This document shows, piece after piece, positions 35,008 to 44,579 of a stretch of DNA of 64,000 bases. A program made the position numbers and the translations under genes. Numbering within the stretch: position 1 is the first letter of the stretch; the number at the start of each line of letters is the position of its first letter. The stretch comes from Zhongshania antarctica (lineage in GTDB: Bacteria; Pseudomonadota; Gammaproteobacteria; Pseudomonadales; Spongiibacteraceae). The DNA lies in NCBI RefSeq assembly GCF_014202945.1, contig NZ_JACHHW010000007.1, forward strand, positions 124,001 to 188,000, written 5' to 3'. The notes under the pieces are model-generated. The model was not told where the DNA came from, ran no database searches, and worked only from the letters and a program-made list of their open reading frames with translations.

Positions 35008-35961
35008 GTGGAATCCGAAAAAGTCATCAATCCAGTGGTTCGTTTGGTGGCAGTCGAGGCTGACTATGTCGGTCAGCGCATCGACAATTTCTTGATGAGA
35101 GAGTTAAAAGGTGTTCCTAAGTCACGGATTTATAACCTTTTAAGGCGAGGCGAAGTGCGGGTAAATAAGTCTCGCGCGAAACCGGATTACAAATTGCAGG
35201 CAGGCGATATTGTTAGGGTGCCGCCGGTACGGGTGGCGGTGCGTGAAGAGTCCGTCGTTCCGCTGGGCTTGGATGCCGGTTTGCGCTCGGCGATCCTGTA
35301 TGAAGATGCCGGCTTGCTGGTCATTAATAAGCCGTCAGGCTTAGCTGTACATGGCGGTAGCGGAATATCCTTGGGTTTGATTGAGGCGTTGCGGCAAATG
35401 TATCCCGAGCAGCGCCACCTAGAGCTGGTGCATCGCCTTGACCGCGATACTTCAGGTTGTGTAATGGTTGCCAAAAAGCGCAGCGTGCTCAAGCAGCTTC
35501 ATGAGCTATTGAAAGCCCGTAAAGGTGTCGATAAGCGTTATTTGGCGCTGGTTGGCGGTAAGTGGCCAGCTCGTAAGCAGCAGGTAAATGCGCCGTTGCA
35601 GAAAAATGTGCTGTCGTCTGGGGAGCGCATGGTGCGGGTTGAGCTTGAGGGTAAAAAGTCGGTAACCGAATATACCCTGCTGCGCCGAGTTGCTGGCGCT
35701 AGTTTAATTGAGGCGCGACCTGTCACTGGGCGAACTCATCAGATTCGGGTGCACTGCCAATATGCGGGCTATCCGATTCTTGGTGACGATAAATACGGCG
35801 ATGATGAGGCGGACGCGAATTTCCGCAAGCTGGGTTTGAAACGCTTGTTTTTGCATGCTCATTCTTTGGCGTTTAATTTAGATGGTAAGCGAATCTCGGT
35901 GGTGGCGCCGCTGCCTCCAGAGTTAGAAAAAGTATTAGAAAATGCAGGTAGTGAATTGTAA
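35008..35961 (+). CDS. rluC: 23S rRNA pseudouridine synthase RluC
   Basis: RluC makes pseudouridines in domain V of 23S rRNA. The 317-residue protein has an N-terminal S4 domain (RIDNFLMRELKGVPKSRIYNLLRRGEVRVNK, in parts) and a catalytic domain with HRLDRDTSG containing the active-site aspartate, then RPVTGRTHQIRVHC. I start at GTG 35008 with AGGAG at 34998-35002; a GTG at 35002 is too close to that site. The next gene overlaps its stop by 1 base. RluD or another RluA-family member is less likely given the rne neighbour. Confidence 0.93.
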   Translation: MESEKVINPVVRLVAVEADYVGQRIDNFLMRELKGVPKSRIYNLLRRGEVRVNKSRAKPDYKLQAGDIVRVPPVRVAVREESVVPLGLDAGLRSAILYEDAGLLVINKPSGLAVHGGSGISLGLIEALRQMYPEQRHLELVHRLDRDTSGCVMVAKKRSVLKQLHELLKARKGVDKRYLALVGGKWPARKQQVNAPLQKNVLSSGERMVRVELEGKKSVTEYTLLRRVAGASLIEARPVTGRTHQIRVHCQYAGYPILGDDKYGDDEADANFRKLGLKRLFLHAHSLAFNLDGKRISVVAPLPPELEKVLENAGSEL

Positions 35962-36608
35962 TGCTTATAATTTTTGATTGGGATGGCACGATATTAGACT
36001 CCAGCGATAAGATTGTGGCCTGCATGCAGGCTGGGGCGCGGGAGTTTGGCGTGGAAGCGTGCGCCGCTGAAGATATTCGCAATATTATCGGTCTGGAGCT
36101 GAGTATTGCTATTGCTACTTTATACCCAGAGTTGAGCGCGGATGGGGTTGAGGCGTTACGGGCGGCCTACGTTCGCAGCTTTATTTTGGCAGATCAGCAG
36201 CCCTGTCAGATGTTTGCTGGCGTTGAGGAGAGTTTGCGCGCTTTAAAAGCAGCTGGTCATGATTTATGCGTTGCAACAGGTAAGAGTCGTCGGGGCCTGG
36301 ATCGGGTGTTTGCAGGCTTACCGATAAGCTCGTTGTTTAGTGCTAGTCGCTGTGCTGATGAAACCGCGTCAAAGCCCGACCCGCTGATGCTTGCGCAGCT
36401 GTGTGCAGAGCGTGGTTACGAGCCGGCATCGGCACTGATGGTGGGTGATACCGAGTACGACTTAGAAATGGCCAGCCGTATTGCTATGCCGAGTGTGGGG
36501 GTTTCTTACGGTGTACATAGCGTTGCGCGGCTGCAGCGCTGGCAGCCATTGGCGGTTATTGATTATTTCTCTGGCTTGCTGCCGATTGTGGGTGAGTTAT
36601 CTCGCTAA
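35961..36608 (+). CDS. HAD-family hydrolase (phosphoglycolate phosphatase-like)
   Basis: The 215-residue protein is a cytosolic HAD-IA phosphatase. The nucleophile motif is DWDGTILDS, motif II lies in VATGKSRRG, the lysine is in KPDP, and motif IV is VGDTEYDLEMA. The ATG overlaps the rluC stop (TAATG). A similar gene follows rluC in Pseudomonas. The substrate is unknown. Confidence 0.87.
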   Translation: MLIIFDWDGTILDSSDKIVACMQAGAREFGVEACAAEDIRNIIGLELSIAIATLYPELSADGVEALRAAYVRSFILADQQPCQMFAGVEESLRALKAAGHDLCVATGKSRRGLDRVFAGLPISSLFSASRCADETASKPDPLMLAQLCAERGYEPASALMVGDTEYDLEMASRIAMPSVGVSYGVHSVARLQRWQPLAVIDYFSGLLPIVGELSR

Positions 36609-36621
36609 GTGGCCGGGGTAT

Positions 36622-37221
36622 CTATAGTAGGGGGTAGTCTTCTTCTTTTAAGAAGTCGATAAGCCGGATCAACGGTAGACCTATTAGGGTGTTTGGGTCA
36701 TCGCTGTGGATGTGGCGAAACAGGCTGATGCCGAGCCCCTCTGCTTTAAAGCTGCCAGCGCAATCGAGGGCGGGCTCTCTTGAGGTGTAGCGCTCGATTT
36801 CCGAGGGGCTTAGGGTGCGGAATGCCACCTCTACCGTTTCTACGCTAGTGTACTGCTTACCGGTTTGGCTGTTTAGCAGGCAAACTCCGGTGTGAAAGAG
36901 TGCTTCGCGACCAGAGCACTTGCTGAGTTGGCTTTGTGCGCGAGCCTTGGTGCCAGGTTTGCCGAGAATTTGCCCATCTAGTTCCGCGCACTGGTCGCTG
37001 GCTACGATCAGTGCGCTGGGGAACAGCTTAGCTGCGCTAAGCGCTTTACTGATGCTTAGTCGCCTCGCTAATGCTGGCGCCGCTTCGTTCAATAGTGGTG
37101 ACTCGTCGATATTAGTGGTGTGGCAGTGGGGGTGTAGTCCGATTTTTTCCAGCAGTAGGCGCCGATAGCTGGAGCCCGACGCCAAGATTAGGGGGAGTGG
37201 CTTTGGTGTGGTTGGCGGCAT
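36622..37221 (-). CDS. Maf-family nucleotide pyrophosphatase (YceF type)
   Basis: The 199-residue cytosolic protein has the Maf/YhdE fold. ASGSSYRRLLLEKIG, ASDQC and GKPGT are the substrate-binding and catalytic blocks, with acidic residues near ALDCAGSFKAEG. Members like E. coli YceF hydrolyse 7-methyl-GTP. It lies on the opposite strand to the HAD gene and to yceD, where in Pseudomonas the corresponding gene is close by. The YceF assignment over YhdE is by context. Confidence 0.85.
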   Translation of the reverse strand: MPPTTPKPLPLILASGSSYRRLLLEKIGLHPHCHTTNIDESPLLNEAAPALARRLSISKALSAAKLFPSALIVASDQCAELDGQILGKPGTKARAQSQLSKCSGREALFHTGVCLLNSQTGKQYTSVETVEVAFRTLSPSEIERYTSREPALDCAGSFKAEGLGISLFRHIHSDDPNTLIGLPLIRLIDFLKEEDYPLL

Positions 37222-37345
37222 TTTCGCGCATCTTTATAGCTAGACAGGGTTGGTAATCTTCAGCTTTTAAGGGGGCTGGTCGCTAGCCTTGACGCGGAAG
37301 CCCTTGATCGCCCTTGGTATTAGGCGCGCTGCAGGTGTTTTTGCT

Positions 37346-37374
37346 TTGACAATAGAGGGGGAAGTCCCTATTAT
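37346..37374 (+). promoter_or_regulatory. Consensus promoter for yceD-rpmF with almost no leader
   Basis: A perfect TTGACA (37346-37351), 17-base spacer and TATTAT (37369-37374) end 9 bases before the yceD ATG. Transcription should begin near 37381, giving a leader of about 3 bases. Confidence 0.8.
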
Positions 37375-37383
37375 TGCGCGCCT

Positions 37384-37917
37384 ATGCAAAGACAGCCCCT
37401 ACCTAAGTTCGTTGATGCTCGGAAATTTGTTGCTGGTGGCATGAAAATTCACGCCTCGCAACAGGTTGCTGATCTCAGCCGGTTTGCTGCCGGACTCGCT
37501 AATACTAGCGGTTCGGTAGACGTAGACTTGCGCTTTTTTCGAAGTGAGCAGGGGTTTAAGTGTATAGTCGGTGCTGCTGTCAGTCAGGTTGAGGTTTTGT
37601 GTCAACGCTGCATGGAAGCAATGCCTATATGCATTGAGGCTGAATTTAATTTAGCCATTGTGTGGACAGACGAGCAAGCCAAAGCACTGCCGAAATCACT
37701 GGATCCTTTGATTTTAGGCGAAGACGAAGATTTGGTTTTAGCGGATTTGCTGCAGGATGAGCTGATCATTAATACTCCTTTTGTTAGCTATCACGATGAC
37801 GCTGTTTGTAAAGTGTTTGAACTGGAATCAGAACCTGAGCCAGTTAACGTGGTAAGCGACGCAGAGGAAGGCGATACGCCGTTTGCTATTTTGGGGCAGT
37901 TAAAACCCCGCGATTAA
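37384..37917 (+). CDS. yceD: YceD family 23S rRNA accumulation protein (DUF177)
   Basis: YceD supports 23S rRNA accumulation and is usually linked to rpmF. The 177 residues match E. coli YceD: a start QRQPLPKFVDARKF, the CQRC cysteine pair and ADLLQDELIINTPFV. The N-terminus agrees with E. coli YceD, so the ATG at 37384 is likely right even though it is nearly at the predicted transcript start. rpmF follows 26 bases later. Confidence 0.9.
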   Translation: MQRQPLPKFVDARKFVAGGMKIHASQQVADLSRFAAGLANTSGSVDVDLRFFRSEQGFKCIVGAAVSQVEVLCQRCMEAMPICIEAEFNLAIVWTDEQAKALPKSLDPLILGEDEDLVLADLLQDELIINTPFVSYHDDAVCKVFELESEPEPVNVVSDAEEGDTPFAILGQLKPRD

Positions 37918-37943
37918 TCTCTATTATGAGGAATTTTTAGGCC

Positions 37944-38123
37944 ATGGCTGTTCAAAAAAGTAAAGTGACACGTTCACGTCGGGGTCAGCGTCGTTCGCAT
38001 GACGCATTGACTGGTCCAACTTTGTCTGTGGATCAGACCAGCGGTGAGAAGCATCTCCGTCACAATATCACTGCGGATGGCTTTTTCCGTGGTCGCAAAG
38101 TTGTCGCTGGTAAAGACGACTAA
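37944..38123 (+). CDS. rpmF: 50S ribosomal protein L32
   Basis: L32 is a 59-residue ribosomal protein. The start [20 protein letters not shown] and the [10 protein letters not shown] end are typical of the gammaproteobacterial form. It has no zinc-binding cysteines. It sits between yceD and plsX, as in most gammaproteobacteria, with GAGG upstream of the ATG. Confidence 0.98.
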   Translation: MAVQKSKVTRSRRGQRRSHDALTGPTLSVDQTSGEKHLRHNITADGFFRGRKVVAGKDD

Positions 38124-38131
38124 GTATTTGC

Positions 38132-39139
38132 GTGGCATCGCTGCGACTCGCCGTTGATGCAATGAGCGGAGACCACGGTCTCCGCTCTTCTATTCCTGCC
38201 ACTGTAAATGCGCTGAATCTCAATTCAGCTCTTCATATCATTTTGGTTGGCGATGAGCCTGCCATTGCGCTTGCGCTCGCCAGCGAAAAATTCGATTCGA
38301 ATCGCTTAAGTGTTCATCATGCCCCCGATGTGGTGGCCATGGATGATCAACCCAGCCGAACACTTCGTAGCAAAAAAAACTCCTCGATGTACATTGCCCT
38401 TGAGCTGCTTCGCGACGGTGTTGTTTCCGCTGTGGTCAGTGCTGGGAATACTGGCGCGCTCGTTGCTATGAGTTGTGTTGTGTTAGCGCGTTTACCTGGT
38501 ATCAAACGCCCGGCCATCTGTGCGCCGGTGCCCGCCTTGAATGGTCATACTTTCCTGCTTGATCTTGGCGCCAACGTCGAATGCGATGCCCAGCAATTAC
38601 ATCACTTTGCGCAAATGGGCTCGGCCTTGTGCAGGGTTCTCGATGGCAGTGAGTCGCCCCGTGTCGGTCTTTTGAATATTGGCTCTGAGCTGACCAAGGG
38701 AACTGCAACCATACGGGATGCTGCTGAGCTTATTGGTGCTGATTCTCGTTTGAATTATTGCGGCTTTATTGAGGGTGGTGACCTGTTTTCGGCAGACGTC
38801 GATGTGGTTGTTTGTGATGGTTTTGCCGGTAATGTGGCCTTAAAGGTCTGCGAAGGTACGGCAAGTTTTATCGCGAGCCAGCTGCGGGCGCGATTCAAAA
38901 AAACCTTGTACGGTATGTTCGTGGGCTTGTTAGCCCGGCCCATAATGACGGCATTTCAGCGCGACATTAATCCCGATCGCTATAATGGCGCGGCATTGCT
39001 TGGGCTTAACGGCATCGTCGTAAAAACCCACGGTAGCTCCGGTGCGCAGGGGTTTCAGTCGGCAATTCACCAGGCCGCAAGAGCGGTGCGTAACGATTTG
39101 CAGTCACAAATTGAAAAACAATTAGAAACGACATCTTAA
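38132..39139 (+). CDS. plsX: Phosphate acyltransferase PlsX
   Basis: PlsX converts acyl-ACP to acyl-phosphate for phospholipid synthesis at the membrane. The 335-residue protein begins MASLRLAVDAMSGDHG; the start is GTG with a weak ribosome site, but the family start LAVDAMSGD fixes it. SAGNTGALVAM, RPAICAPVP, LDLGANVECD and GAQGFQSAI are typical blocks. It opens the fatty-acid gene run plsX-fabD-fabG-acpP-fabF. Confidence 0.95.
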   Translation: MASLRLAVDAMSGDHGLRSSIPATVNALNLNSALHIILVGDEPAIALALASEKFDSNRLSVHHAPDVVAMDDQPSRTLRSKKNSSMYIALELLRDGVVSAVVSAGNTGALVAMSCVVLARLPGIKRPAICAPVPALNGHTFLLDLGANVECDAQQLHHFAQMGSALCRVLDGSESPRVGLLNIGSELTKGTATIRDAAELIGADSRLNYCGFIEGGDLFSADVDVVVCDGFAGNVALKVCEGTASFIASQLRARFKKTLYGMFVGLLARPIMTAFQRDINPDRYNGAALLGLNGIVVKTHGSSGAQGFQSAIHQAARAVRNDLQSQIEKQLETTS

Positions 39140-39164
39140 AATTCACTGATTAAGGATACATGGA

Positions 39165-40109
39165 ATGAATACCCAGCAACTTGCCTTGGTTTTCCCCGGT
39201 CAGGGCTCGCAAAAAGTCGGTATGCTAGCCGAGCTTGGCGCTGCTTTCCCTTCTATTAAAGCGACTTTTGCCGAGGCCTCAGCGGCCTTGGGCTACGATA
39301 TGTGGGATTTGGTGCAAAATGGCGAGCAAGCCCAGCTGAATCTAACTGAAACTACTCAGCCGGTGTTATTGACCGCCAGTGTTGCGGTATGGCGTTTGTG
39401 GTGTGAGCAGGGAGGCTTGCAACCTTCTTTAATGTCTGGTCATAGCCTTGGTGAGTTTTCTGCCCTTGTTTGTGCTGGTTCAATTGATTTTGCTGATGCG
39501 GTGCGTTTGGTGCGTGCGCGTGGCCAGTTTATGCAAACTGCGGTGCCCGTGGGCGAGGGCGCGATGGCAGCCGTGCTGGGCCTGGACGATGCGCAAATTA
39601 TCGATATTTGCCAGCAAGCGTCAGCGGCGGGCGTGGTTGAGGCGGTAAATTTCAATTCTCCTGGTCAGGTTGTTATTGCCGGTAAAGTTGCCGGCGTCGA
39701 AAAGGCGATTGAATTACTAAAGGCCGCAGGGGCTAAGCGCGCACTGTCATTGCCGGTAAGCGCGCCTTTCCATACCTCTTTGATGCGACCTGCGGGCGAG
39801 AAATTAGCTGAAGCTTTAGCTGCGATGAGCTTGCAGTCACCAATAATCCCAGTAGTGCACAATGTGCACGGCAAAACTGAAAACGATCCGTCGGCGATTA
39901 AGGCCTTGTTGGTGGAACAGATTTACAGTGCGGTTAAATGGGTGTCTTGTGTTGAGGCGATGGCCGCAGCCGGTATTACGACGACTATAGAGGCTGGCCC
40001 AGGTAAAGTGTTGAGCGGCTTGAACAAGCGTATTGAAAAATCGCTAAGTTGTTTGAATATTGAGTCACCCGAAACACTGGCGGCGGCACTGGAAGCTGTT
40101 GCCCAATAA
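39165..40109 (+). CDS. fabD: Malonyl-CoA-ACP transacylase FabD
   Basis: FabD loads malonyl groups onto ACP. The 314 residues start NTQQLALVFPGQGSQKVGM and carry the nucleophile Ser in GHSLGEFSAL, the Arg in RARGQFMQ, and the His in SAPFHTSLM. Length and motifs are typical of E. coli FabD. The gene is 25 bases after plsX. Confidence 0.97.
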   Translation: MNTQQLALVFPGQGSQKVGMLAELGAAFPSIKATFAEASAALGYDMWDLVQNGEQAQLNLTETTQPVLLTASVAVWRLWCEQGGLQPSLMSGHSLGEFSALVCAGSIDFADAVRLVRARGQFMQTAVPVGEGAMAAVLGLDDAQIIDICQQASAAGVVEAVNFNSPGQVVIAGKVAGVEKAIELLKAAGAKRALSLPVSAPFHTSLMRPAGEKLAEALAAMSLQSPIIPVVHNVHGKTENDPSAIKALLVEQIYSAVKWVSCVEAMAAAGITTTIEAGPGKVLSGLNKRIEKSLSCLNIESPETLAAALEAVAQ

Positions 40110-40134
40110 ATTAATTCTATTTAGGAGCGGGAAG

Positions 40135-40872
40135 ATGACAGCGAAAGTAGCATTAGTCACCGGCGCGAGCCGCGGTATTGGTCAGGCAATCGCCATTGCG
40201 ATCGGCAATATGGGCTATCAGGTTATTGGTACGGCGACAACAGACGGTGGCGCCGACGCAATTACCGCCCATTTTAAAGCGAGCGGTATTAACGGCGTCG
40301 GGATGATGATGAATGTGTCTAACAGCGAGTCGGTAGACGCGACACTGAAGGCGATTACTGAACAGTTTGGCGCGCCAGCGGTCTTGGTGAATAACGCCGG
40401 TATCACCAAAGACAACTTAATGCTGCGCATGAAGGACGATGAGTGGTATGACGTTATCGATACCAACCTCAACTCGCTTTACCGCTTGAGCAAAGCCTGT
40501 TTGCGCGGCATGACCAAGGCCCGCTGGGGTCGCATTATTAATATTAGCTCTGTGGTTGGCGCGATGGGTAATGCCGGTCAAACCAATTATGCCGCCGCCA
40601 AAGCGGGTATGGACGGTTTTACTCGCGCCCTAGCGCGGGAAATTGGCTCGCGAGGCATTACCGTAAATGGTGTTGCTCCAGGTTTTATCGACACGGATAT
40701 GACCAAAAAGCTGGGCGATGATCAGCGCGAAGCACTAAAAACCCAAATACCGCTGCAGCGCTTGGGTAGCCCGGAAGAGATTGCCGGGGTAGTGGCTTTT
40801 TTGGTTAGCGATGTTGCAGGCTATGTTACAGGTGAAACAATCCATGTTAATGGTGGTATGTATATGGCGTAA
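40135..40872 (+). CDS. fabG: 3-oxoacyl-ACP reductase FabG
   Basis: FabG reduces beta-ketoacyl-ACP with NADPH. The start ATG 40135 (AGGAGCGGGAAG upstream) gives 245 residues. Features are the TGASRGIGQ cofactor motif, the NNAGIT motif, the catalytic Ser in NISSVVG and the YAAAKAG Tyr/Lys. The start is 25 bases after fabD. The larger open frame upstream only extends into fabD. Confidence 0.97.
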   Translation: MTAKVALVTGASRGIGQAIAIAIGNMGYQVIGTATTDGGADAITAHFKASGINGVGMMMNVSNSESVDATLKAITEQFGAPAVLVNNAGITKDNLMLRMKDDEWYDVIDTNLNSLYRLSKACLRGMTKARWGRIINISSVVGAMGNAGQTNYAAAKAGMDGFTRALAREIGSRGITVNGVAPGFIDTDMTKKLGDDQREALKTQIPLQRLGSPEEIAGVVAFLVSDVAGYVTGETIHVNGGMYMA

Positions 40873-41084
40873 ACATATGCTTAGGAAGGAAAATTCCTGT
40901 CTGAGCGTGAATTTTTCATATTTTTCTATGCACAAGCGGCATCAGTCGCGGTAGAATGAGCGCCGAAGTGCTGGCGATATGAAACACAATTTTCGGTGGT
41001 CATGCTTTTGGCTTGCGGCCAAGTTAAATGGCCATCGGGAAGTAGGCCCAAAATTTTAATATCAATTAGGAGTCACCAACGACC

Positions 41085-41321
41085 ATGAGTAGCATTGAAG
41101 AACGCGTCAAGAAGATTGTTGCAGAGCAACTGGGTGTTAAAGAAGAAGATGTGTCAGAGTCTGCATCATTCGTAGAAGACCTCGGCGCAGATTCGCTGGA
41201 CACGGTTGAACTGGTAATGGCTCTGGAAGAGGAATTCGAAACTGAGATTCCTGATGAAGAAGCTGAAAAAATTACCACTGTTAGACTGGCCATTGATTAC
41301 ATCAAAGCCAATCTTCAGTAA
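41085..41321 (+). CDS. acpP: Acyl carrier protein
   Basis: This 78-residue acidic protein carries growing acyl chains on the phosphopantetheine of Ser37 ([10 protein letters not shown]). It has the family start [17 protein letters not shown] 212-base upstream gap suggests its own promoter. A terminator after it reduces read-through into fabF. The phosphopantetheinyl transferase at 62135-62938 is a possible activator, though AcpS normally does this. Confidence 0.98.
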   Translation: MSSIEERVKKIVAEQLGVKEEDVSESASFVEDLGADSLDTVELVMALEEEFETEIPDEEAEKITTVRLAIDYIKANLQ

Positions 41322-41344
41322 GTAATATAACGGCCTAGCCGTTT

Positions 41345-41382
41345 AAAAAGCCGTCTCTATGTAATGTAGAACGGCTTTTTTT
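41345..41382 (+). terminator. Terminator between acpP and fabF
   Basis: AAAAAGCCGT and ACGGCTTTTT form a 10-bp stem around a 16-base loop and end in T. It can be read on either strand. Confidence 0.82.
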
Positions 41383-41453
41383 ATGTCTGAACGTGTGGCA
41401 TTCGTGGCTTAATGAGAGCGTATGTAGCACGTGCTTGGAGTCGGGAGAGTATT

Positions 41454-42698
41454 ATGGATAAGAGAAGAGTTGTCGTCACCGGGATGGGAATCATTAGCCC
41501 ACTTGGAAATTCAGTAACTGAAACTTGGCGCAATATTCTTGCGGGGAAAAGTGGTATCGCGGCAATCGATCGCTTCGATGTTAGCGAGTTTGCCACCCGT
41601 ATTGGGGGCGCCATAAAAAATTTCGACATTAATGATTATATGTCTGCCAAGGAAGCCAAACGTTTTGACCCGTTTATTCACTACGGCGTGGCGGCGGCAG
41701 AACAGGCCCTGCAAGATTCGGGTATCGAGGTAAATGACGCGAACGCCCATCGTATTGGTACCGCGATTGGCTCTGGTATTGGTGGTATAGGCCTGATAGA
41801 AAACAGCAGGCAGATATTAAATAGTGGCGGCCCGCGCAAAATATCGCCGTTTACTGTACCCGGCGCCATTATTAATATGATCGCTGGCGTTGTTGCTATT
41901 AAGCACAATCTGCAGGGGCCAAGTATTGCGATCGCGACGGCCTGTACAACAGGTACCCACAATATCGGTATGGCGGCGCGGATGATCGCCTACGGAGACG
42001 CTGATGCAATGCTGGCTGGTGGTGCCGAAATGGCAACCACCCCGGTGGGTTTGGGTGCGTTTGCGGCGGCCCGAGCCATGTCTACTCGCAATGACGATCC
42101 CGAGCGCGCAAGTCGGCCATGGGACAAAAATCGTGACGGTTTTGTGCTGGGCGATGGCGCGGGGATGTTGATGTTAGAAGAATATGAATTTGCAAAACGC
42201 CGCGGCGCGCATATTCATGCTGAGATTCTGGGTTTCGGTATGAGCTGTGATGCCTTTCACATGACCTCGCCGCCAGAAGACGGTCGCGGCGCGCGGGCAG
42301 CAATGCAAAGCGCGCTAGACGATGCACGCTTAAATGCAGATCAAGTTGATTACATTAATGCCCACGGCACGTCTACGCCTGCCGGGGATGTTGCGGAAAG
42401 CCGCGCGATTGAAAGTCTATTGGGCCCTGCAGCCGAAAAAATTGCAGTGAGTTCAACCAAGTCAATGGTCGGGCATTTGCTGGGGGCGTCTGGCGCGGTA
42501 GAGGCTATATTTTCGATTTTAGCGCTGCGTGACCAAGTTGCGCCACCGACGATCAACCTCGATGACGTGGAGGAGGGCTGCAATTTAAATTACGTGCCCC
42601 ACACTGCGCAGCCACGCAAGCTGCAGCGGGTGTTGTCCAATTCCTTTGGTTTTGGTGGCACTAATGGCAGTTTATTGTTTGGTCAGCTCAGTAGTTGA
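41454..42698 (+). CDS. fabF: 3-oxoacyl-ACP synthase II FabF
   Basis: FabF condenses malonyl-ACP with acyl-ACP in elongation. Starting at ATG 41454 (GGGAGAG upstream) gives 414 residues beginning [18 protein letters not shown]. The catalytic Cys lies in [12 protein letters not shown] and the two histidines in [11 protein letters not shown] and [11 protein letters not shown]. pabC follows 8 bases later, the common order. Confidence 0.97.
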   Translation: MDKRRVVVTGMGIISPLGNSVTETWRNILAGKSGIAAIDRFDVSEFATRIGGAIKNFDINDYMSAKEAKRFDPFIHYGVAAAEQALQDSGIEVNDANAHRIGTAIGSGIGGIGLIENSRQILNSGGPRKISPFTVPGAIINMIAGVVAIKHNLQGPSIAIATACTTGTHNIGMAARMIAYGDADAMLAGGAEMATTPVGLGAFAAARAMSTRNDDPERASRPWDKNRDGFVLGDGAGMLMLEEYEFAKRRGAHIHAEILGFGMSCDAFHMTSPPEDGRGARAAMQSALDDARLNADQVDYINAHGTSTPAGDVAESRAIESLLGPAAEKIAVSSTKSMVGHLLGASGAVEAIFSILALRDQVAPPTINLDDVEEGCNLNYVPHTAQPRKLQRVLSNSFGFGGTNGSLLFGQLSS

Positions 42699-42706
42699 GT
42701 GAACTG

Positions 42707-43531
42707 ATGACGTCGGCAAGCTTGGTGAATGGCCGGTTCGCCAATAATATTAGCCTCGATAACCGAGGTCTAGCCTATGGCGACGGTCTGTTTGAAACGA
42801 TATTGGTGCGCAAGGGTTCTGCGCTGTGGCTGGACGAACACCTCCAGCGTTTAGCGCAAGACGCCCGCCGTTTGCGCATTCCGTGTGATACCGATGTGCT
42901 TGCAGGGGATTGCTCGCGATTATTAGCGAATTTAGGCGCGAACGATGCGATTTTAAAAATTGTACTGACTCGCGGCACCGTAAGCCGGGGTTATAGCCCC
43001 CTAGCGGCGGCGTCGGATCGGATTGTTAGTCTCTCTTCAGTAGTGCCAGCGTCACTGCGATATTGGCAGCAGGGCGTTGCGCTTGGCTTGTGTCAAACTC
43101 GGCTGGCTCGCCAACCACAGCTTGCCGGCATCAAGCACCTTAACCGTCTAGAGCAGGTGCTGGCGGCGGGGGAAATGCAGCGCCGAGGCTTTGATGAGGG
43201 CTTGGTGCTTGATGAGACCGGCAAAATTATCGAAGCGACTCGGAGCAATGTGTTTATGGCAGTAGCGGGTAGTTTAGTTTCCCCAAGCTTGAATGATTGT
43301 GGTGTCAACGGCATTATGCGCCAGCAGATCCTTGCTGCGGCCGAGCGTTTAGGGCTGAGATTGAAGGTTGGGGTCGTGGAAATGTCGGCACTGCGTAATG
43401 CCGATGAGGTATTTATTTGTAATAGTGTTATCGGTATTTGGCCAGTAATAAAAATAGAATGTATGCATAAGGCCATAGGTCCGATGTGTCGACAGTTACA
43501 GCGGGAGTTTGAGTCACATTTCTATGCTTAA
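42707..43531 (+). CDS. pabC: Aminodeoxychorismate lyase PabC
   Basis: This PLP enzyme splits 4-amino-4-deoxychorismate to 4-aminobenzoate for folate. I start at ATG 42707, giving 274 residues with the family block LVNGRFANNISLDNRGLAYGDGLFET; a TTG 12 bases earlier overlaps fabF. The PLP lysine is in GIKHLNRLEQ, with later ATRSNVFMAV. mltG starts 8 bases before its stop, so the two are coupled. Confidence 0.94.
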   Translation: MTSASLVNGRFANNISLDNRGLAYGDGLFETILVRKGSALWLDEHLQRLAQDARRLRIPCDTDVLAGDCSRLLANLGANDAILKIVLTRGTVSRGYSPLAAASDRIVSLSSVVPASLRYWQQGVALGLCQTRLARQPQLAGIKHLNRLEQVLAAGEMQRRGFDEGLVLDETGKIIEATRSNVFMAVAGSLVSPSLNDCGVNGIMRQQILAAAERLGLRLKVGVVEMSALRNADEVFICNSVIGIWPVIKIECMHKAIGPMCRQLQREFESHFYA

Positions 43532-44579
43532 AGTATTTAAAGCCCTGCTGGCGCTAATATTCCCCCTTATACTTACGGCGCTGGCCTTGGTGTGGTATCT
43601 CAACTCATACCTTAACAAGCCTTTACCGCTGACAGAAAGTACCGAAGTTTTTGTGTTGCCGCCGGGTACTGCGTATTCGAGTATGGTGGCGCTACTCGCA
43701 GAGCGCGGCTGGATCAGCAAACCTTATATATTAAAAATATATGGTCGTCTGCACCCCAAAGCTGCCGATATAAAAGCGGGGGAGTACCGTTTTGAGGAAG
43801 GTATGACTGTCGCTGAAAGTTTGGCGATGATGCGATTAGGGGACGTGGTTCGCCATCAGCTGACGCTAGTGGAGGGCTGGACCTTGGCTCAGTTGCTGCG
43901 TTACTTGGATACGCAAGACTTACTTGAGAAACAAGAACTAAGCCAAAACGCCGACCTGTGGGTGCAATTAAATATTACGGAACCCATGGCGCAAGAGCCC
44001 GAAGGTTTGTTTTTCCCCGATACTTATGACTACTATCGCGGCGATAAAGTCAGCCTAATTTTGACTCGAGCTTACCAGCGTATGCAAAGGGTGCTGGCTG
44101 ACGAATGGGAGGCTCGCGCTGACAATCTACCCTACGCTAACCCCTACGAGGCCTTGATTATGGCCTCGATTATTGAAAAGGAAACGGGCGTTGCTTACGA
44201 ACGGGCAGAAATTGCCGGGGTATTTGTGCGGCGCCTGCAGACGGGAATGCGTCTGCAAACCGACCCAACCGTGATTTACGGCTTAGGCGACAGCTACCAG
44301 GGTAATTTGCGAGGCTCGCATCTGCGGGACGACAGCAATACTTATAATACTTACCGGCAAAATGGCCTTCCTCCCAGCCCCATTGCATTAGCAGGGCGAG
44401 AAGCGATTTACGCTGCCTTGCACCCGGCGGATGGCGACGCGGTATTTTTTGTTGCTAAGGGAGACGGTACCCATTATTTTTCGGCTACCTTGAAAGAGCA
44501 CGAAGCCGCAGTAAAACGCTACCAAGTGCAAAAGCGTCGTGCGGATTACCGCTCGGCGCCACCGCTTCCGGAGAAATAA
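43524..44579 (+). CDS. mltG: Endolytic murein transglycosylase MltG
   Basis: MltG cleaves nascent peptidoglycan near the inner membrane and may set glycan chain length. The 351-residue protein has one N-terminal transmembrane helix (about residues 7-27), then a LysM-like region, and the YceG domain with the catalytic Glu in MASIIEKETG, plus LQTDPTVIYGLG and NTYRQNGLPPSPIA. I start at ATG 43524, giving an overlap of 8 bases with pabC. tmk follows without a gap. Confidence 0.94.
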   Translation: MLKVFKALLALIFPLILTALALVWYLNSYLNKPLPLTESTEVFVLPPGTAYSSMVALLAERGWISKPYILKIYGRLHPKAADIKAGEYRFEEGMTVAESLAMMRLGDVVRHQLTLVEGWTLAQLLRYLDTQDLLEKQELSQNADLWVQLNITEPMAQEPEGLFFPDTYDYYRGDKVSLILTRAYQRMQRVLADEWEARADNLPYANPYEALIMASIIEKETGVAYERAEIAGVFVRRLQTGMRLQTDPTVIYGLGDSYQGNLRGSHLRDDSNTYNTYRQNGLPPSPIALAGREAIYAALHPADGDAVFFVAKGDGTHYFSATLKEHEAAVKRYQVQKRRADYRSAPPLPEK

